Origin: Chitinophaga ginsengisegetis
GTDB lineage: Bacteria; Bacteroidota; Bacteroidia; Chitinophagales; Chitinophagaceae
Direction of reading: 5' to 3'
Assembly: GCF_900168065.1 (NCBI RefSeq)
Contig: NZ_FUZZ01000003.1
Coordinates: forward strand, 558,001-622,000
DNA length: 64,000 nucleotides
Below, piece after piece: positions 60,339 through 64,000 of the stretch (positions within the stretch are counted from its first letter, which is position 1; every line of letters begins with the position of its first letter). Under the pieces are notes generated by a model, which made no database searches, had not been told where the DNA came from, and saw nothing but the letters and a program-made list of their open reading frames with translations. A program made the position numbers and the translations under genes.

Positions 60339-61814
60339 TTATAAAGCCATTGCCTGCAATGAATGGTCTTTGCTTTCCAGCTGGGAGCTACCCATCAGGA
60401 ATTCGTCCACTTTTCTTGCGCACTCACGACCTTCGCTTATAGCCCATACCACCAGTGATTGTCCGCGGCGCATATCGCCGGCAGTGAACACTTTAGGGAT
60501 GGATGTCAGGTAATCTTTTTCGGTAGCTTTTACATTACCGCGTTCATCTCTTTCCACTTCCAGCTGATCCAGTAAACCGGTGTGCTGGGGATGTACGAAG
60601 CCCATAGCCAGTAAGGCCAGCTCGCAGGGTACATCTCTTTCGGAACCGGGAACTTCCGTGAATTTTGCTGGTCTGCCGTCGGCGCTGGCGGTCCATTGCA
60701 GGTCTACCAGGCGCAGGGCTTTCAGGTGGCCGTTGTCATCTCCGATAAAGGATTTGGTAGCAATGGCCCATTTACGGTCTGCTCCCTCTTCGTGGGAAGA
60801 GGATGTTTTTAAGACCATTGGGTAGGTTGGCCACGGCATATACGGCGTACGTTCACCCGGAGGTTTTGGTAATAATTCCAGCTGCGTAACGCTGTTGGCG
60901 CCATGACGGTTACTGGTTCCCACACAATCGGAGCCGGTATCACCACCACCAATTACAATTACATTTTTGCCGGTTGCCAATATATCGCTGCCTTCTACTG
61001 CAATATTGCTGACTCTTTTATTCTGCTGCTTCAGGAAGTCCATCGCATAGTGTACGCCTTTCAGCTCACGGCCCTGAATCGGGAGGTCGCGTGGAATGGT
61101 GGAACCACCAGCCAGTACAATTGCGTTGTATTCTCTCAGCAGGTCATTGGTACTAACGTTAACGCCTACGTTGGCATTGCATTGAAACACCACTCCTTCT
61201 TCTTCCATCAGTTTCACGCGGCGGTCTACTACCCATTTTTCCAGTTTGAAGTCCGGGATACCATAGCGTAAAAGTCCACCTGGTGCATCATCGCGTTCAA
61301 ACACGGTTACGGTATGGCCTGCATAGTTCAATTGTGCTGCTGCGGCTAAACCGGCGGGGCCGGAACCAATAACAGCGATTTTTTTGCCGGTACGCATACG
61401 GGGCGCTTTCGCCTGTACCAGACCTTTATCGAATGCTACTTCAATGATATGTTTCTCTATTTCCTCGATCGCTACCGGGGGCTGGTTAATACCGAGCACA
61501 CAGGCGCTTTCGCAGGGAGCAGGACAAATACGTCCGGTAAATTCCGGGAAGTTATTGGTAGAGGACAGTATATCATACGCTTCTTTCCAATCCTGACGGT
61601 ATACGGCATCGTTAAATTCCGGTATCACATTGCCCAGCGGGCATCCGCTGTGGCAAAAAGGCACCCCGCAGTTCATACAGCGGGCCGCTTGCTGATTTAA
61701 TTTATTATCGGGGAAGCGTTCTACAAATTCATTATAGTGACCAACCCTTTCCCGGGGATCCGCTTTCCCGGGCAGCTCGCGTGTAAATTCCAGGAATCCT
61801 GTAGGTTTACCCAT
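60339..61814 (-). CDS. gltD: Glutamate synthase small subunit
   Basis: The start at 61814 (M-G-K-P-T-G-F-L-E) gives 491 residues. The N-terminal Fe-S region has two Cys groups (C-M-N-C-G-V-P-F-C and C-P-A-P-C-E-S-A-C), then the FAD fold G-S-G-P-A-G-L-A-A-A and an NADPH fold with G-G-G-D-T-G-S-D-C. It passes electrons from NAD(P)H to the large subunit, which makes two glutamates from glutamine and 2-oxoglutarate. It lies 63 bases after gltB in the same operon. An in-frame ATG at 61844 is less like the family. Confidence 0.96.
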   Translation of the reverse strand: MGKPTGFLEFTRELPGKADPRERVGHYNEFVERFPDNKLNQQAARCMNCGVPFCHSGCPLGNVIPEFNDAVYRQDWKEAYDILSSTNNFPEFTGRICPAPCESACVLGINQPPVAIEEIEKHIIEVAFDKGLVQAKAPRMRTGKKIAVIGSGPAGLAAAAQLNYAGHTVTVFERDDAPGGLLRYGIPDFKLEKWVVDRRVKLMEEEGVVFQCNANVGVNVSTNDLLREYNAIVLAGGSTIPRDLPIQGRELKGVHYAMDFLKQQNKRVSNIAVEGSDILATGKNVIVIGGGDTGSDCVGTSNRHGANSVTQLELLPKPPGERTPYMPWPTYPMVLKTSSSHEEGADRKWAIATKSFIGDDNGHLKALRLVDLQWTASADGRPAKFTEVPGSERDVPCELALLAMGFVHPQHTGLLDQLEVERDERGNVKATEKDYLTSIPKVFTAGDMRRGQSLVVWAISEGRECARKVDEFLMGSSQLESKDHSLQAMAL

Positions 61815-61877
61815 AATTTTCCTCCACAAGTCCCTTACCTGCAAGGGATATTTTGATGATGAATGTTAATTGTTCAA

Positions 61878-64000
61878 TTAGTGACCTACTTTCTGACCCT
61901 GTACTTTGTCTGATTTCAATGCTGCCTTGTATTCTTTCGGGAATACTTTCACAAAATGACGCAGTTGGTTTTCCCAGTCTTTCAGGATAAACTTCGCCAC
62001 AGTGCTGTTCGTGTAGGCATGATGTTTAGTGATCAGATCCTGTAACAGTGCTACATCTGCCGGATCCAGCGGATCCAGGTCGATCATATCCCTGTTGCAG
62101 TAGTTGGCGAAAGTTCCTTTCACATCGTATACATAAGCGATACCACCGCTCATACCTGCTCCGAAGTTACGGCCGGTTTCACCCAGTATCACCGCTTTAC
62201 CCCCGGTCATGTATTCACATCCGTGATCACCTACTCCTTCTACTACTACTGTAGCGCCGGAGTTACGTACACAAAAGCGTTCGCCTGCCTTACCGCGGAT
62301 GAAAGCTTCACCGGAAGTAGCTCCATAGAAACAAACGTTACCTGCGATAATATTTTCTTCCGCCTTGAATCCTGCTTCTCCGTGTGGATAGAGGATCAGT
62401 TTGGAACCAGACAAACCTTTACCGAAGTAGTCATTGGCTTCTCCTTCCAGTTCCAGCGTTAAACCTTTAGTGGTAAAGGCGCCGAAGCTTTGGCCTGCAG
62501 ATCCGATAAACTTGAAGTGCAGGGTGTCTTCCGGTAATCCTTCGCTCTTGTAGCGTTTGGATATTTCGTTAGACAGGATAGTACCGATGGTACGGTCTGT
62601 ATTTTTTACAGGGAACTGCTGATATACCCTGGCTTTCTTTTCCAGTGCAGGCTGTGCGGCCTTCAGCAATTGCCAGTCGATTACCTCGCTGATGCCGTGA
62701 TCCTGTTCTTCCTGTTTGTACAGGCCGGTTTCGGCAGAAGCTTCTTCTTTATATAAGATCGGTGACAGATCCAGTTTTTGTGTTTTCCAGTTGGTGATGT
62801 TATCACGCATCTGGAGGCATTCTACCTGACCCACCATTTCATTGATGGTGCGGAAGCCCAGATCAGCCATGATTTCGCGGAGTTCTTCCACGAGATAGGT
62901 GAACAGGTTTACCACGTGTTGCGGATCGCCGGTGAAGCGTTTGCGCAGTTCAGGGTCCTGGGTAGCCACACCAACAGGACAGGTGTTTACATGGCATTTA
63001 CGCATCATGATACAACCTTCTACCACGAGGGCAGCGGTGGCAACACCCCATTCTTCAGCGCCCAATAAGGTAGCAATCGCAATGTCGCGGCCGGTTTTCA
63101 GCTGACCATCTGTTTGCAGTACTACCCTGCTGCGGAGCTTATTTTTTACGAGGGTCTGGTGTGATTCTGCTAAGCCCAGCTCCCACGGCAAACCTGCGTG
63201 TTTGATAGAGCTTTCCGGAGAAGCACCGGTACCACCATCGAAACCAGAAACCAGTACCACATCGGCGTGTGCTTTTGCAACACCGGCTGCGATAGTGCCA
63301 ACACCAGCCTTGGATACCAGCTTCACGCTGATACGGGCGGCACGGTTAGCATTTTTCAGGTCATAGATCAGCTGCGCCAGATCCTCAATAGAGTAAATAT
63401 CATGGTGAGGAGGCGGAGAAATGAGGCCCACACCTGGTGTGGAGTGCCTTACTTTTGCGATCCACTCATCCACTTTATGGCCGGGCAACTGCCCGCCTTC
63501 GCCGGGTTTTGCACCCTGTGCCATTTTAATCTGTAGTTCGTCGGCATTGGTCAGGTAGTAGCTGGTAACCCCGAAACGGGCGCTGGCAACCTGTTTGATG
63601 GCAGAACGCATAGAGTCGCCGTTTTCCAGCAGCTCATAACGCAGCTCATCTTCCCCACCCTCACCGGTATTACTTTTTGCGCCGATGCGGTTCATAGCAA
63701 TGGCCAGTGTGGAGTGTGCCTCGTGGGAAATAGATCCGAAGCTCATGGCACCGGTAGCGAAACGCTTGAAGATGCTGGAAGCTGGTTCTACTTCATCAAT
63801 GGAAATAGATGGACGATTCTTTTTAAACGTAAACAGGCTCCGTAAAGTGGCTGCTTTTTCGCTTTGATCGTTTACTGCCTTTGAATACTTTTTGAAAGCA
63901 GCATAGTCGCCCATGCGGGTAGCCAGTTGCAGATAGTGAATAGTAGTGGGATTAAAGAGATGGAATTCTCCTTTACGTTTCCACTGATATACACCACCTT
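61878..64000 (-). CDS. gltB: Glutamate synthase large subunit, C-terminal part
   Basis: The gene is cut by the right edge: the frame stays open to base 64,000 and the residues before the internal Met at 63914 (W-K-R-K-G-E-F-H-L-F-N-P) match the family, so that Met is not the start. About 707 C-terminal residues are visible. They hold the FMN synthase domain, with P-G-E-G-G-Q-L-P-G and I-S-P-P-P-H-H-D-I-Y-S-I-E-D-L, the Cys of C-H-V-N-T-C-P-V-G-V-A, and the GXGXG beta-helix domain (about the last 200 residues). The amidotransferase domain is outside the window. Confidence 0.96.
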   Translation of the reverse strand, partial: GGVYQWKRKGEFHLFNPTTIHYLQLATRMGDYAAFKKYSKAVNDQSEKAATLRSLFTFKKNRPSISIDEVEPASSIFKRFATGAMSFGSISHEAHSTLAIAMNRIGAKSNTGEGGEDELRYELLENGDSMRSAIKQVASARFGVTSYYLTNADELQIKMAQGAKPGEGGQLPGHKVDEWIAKVRHSTPGVGLISPPPHHDIYSIEDLAQLIYDLKNANRAARISVKLVSKAGVGTIAAGVAKAHADVVLVSGFDGGTGASPESSIKHAGLPWELGLAESHQTLVKNKLRSRVVLQTDGQLKTGRDIAIATLLGAEEWGVATAALVVEGCIMMRKCHVNTCPVGVATQDPELRKRFTGDPQHVVNLFTYLVEELREIMADLGFRTINEMVGQVECLQMRDNITNWKTQKLDLSPILYKEEASAETGLYKQEEQDHGISEVIDWQLLKAAQPALEKKARVYQQFPVKNTDRTIGTILSNEISKRYKSEGLPEDTLHFKFIGSAGQSFGAFTTKGLTLELEGEANDYFGKGLSGSKLILYPHGEAGFKAEENIIAGNVCFYGATSGEAFIRGKAGERFCVRNSGATVVVEGVGDHGCEYMTGGKAVILGETGRNFGAGMSGGIAYVYDVKGTFANYCNRDMIDLDPLDPADVALLQDLITKHHAYTNSTVAKFILKDWENQLRHFVKVFPKEYKAALKSDKVQGQKVGH

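Overview
The window looks like chromosome from a member of the Bacteroidota, most likely Chitinophagaceae and probably close to Chitinophaga. The grounds are: promoters of the Bacteroidota type (TTG, about 19 bases, then TAnnTTTG) before the tRNA-Phe, padR, recQ and tamB genes; families typical of the phylum (TamL lipoprotein, DUF2480, DUF3050, an orphan FtsX-type permease, a FimB/Mfa2-like lipoprotein, glutamate synthase GltB/GltD); and A-rich ribosome binding sites. The genus is an inference from gene content only.

Bases 1-16,400 are mostly housekeeping and envelope genes: the end of a DUF922-type metalloprotease, an S41 lipoprotein protease, an M28 peptidase, FeoB, a PadR/PspC pair, a SulP anion transporter followed by a beta-carbonic anhydrase, a methionine aminotransferase, the kdsD-manC sugar pair and RecQ. 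Bases 16,400-23,100 are more accessory: a DUF3050 gene, tRNA-Phe, an AT-rich fimbrillin-like lipoprotein bounded by a 44-bp perfect palindrome, a three-gene set combining two exported DsrE-type proteins with a TsdA-like dihaem cytochrome c, an AraC regulator and an orphan P-loop protein. Bases 23,100-34,100 hold an Amj-type lipid II flippase, an ABC permease, a GH36 alpha-galactosidase, a CruF-like membrane protein, a cardiolipin synthase and an ECF sigma factor translationally overlapping a membrane-anchored barrel protein.

The most unusual part is 36.0-42.1 kb. mnmG, ybeY, feoA and nadA sit among three long gene-free stretches. The first, between mnmG and ybeY, has four perfect copies of TGTTCCACGTGGAACA, the parS site of ParB, and a run of twelve 11-bp tandem repeats. 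The second, between feoA and nadA, holds about thirteen degenerate hairpins built on ATTCTCAGCGC; eight consecutive ones are spaced 74 or 82-83 bases apart. The third, between nadA and ppiD, carries about ten DnaA-box-like 9-mers in 570 bases. Together these suggest that the window covers the chromosome origin and its centromere-like region. dnaA, parA and parB themselves are not in the window.

Bases 42-64 kb return to core functions: a PpiD/SurA-type periplasmic chaperone, CorA, a DUF3472 secreted protein, a DJ-1/PfpI protein, RlpA, a PoxB-type pyruvate oxidase, the TamB-TamL outer-membrane assembly pair (overlapping genes), a DinD-like DNA-damage protein, and the glutamate synthase operon, whose large-subunit gene runs off the right edge.
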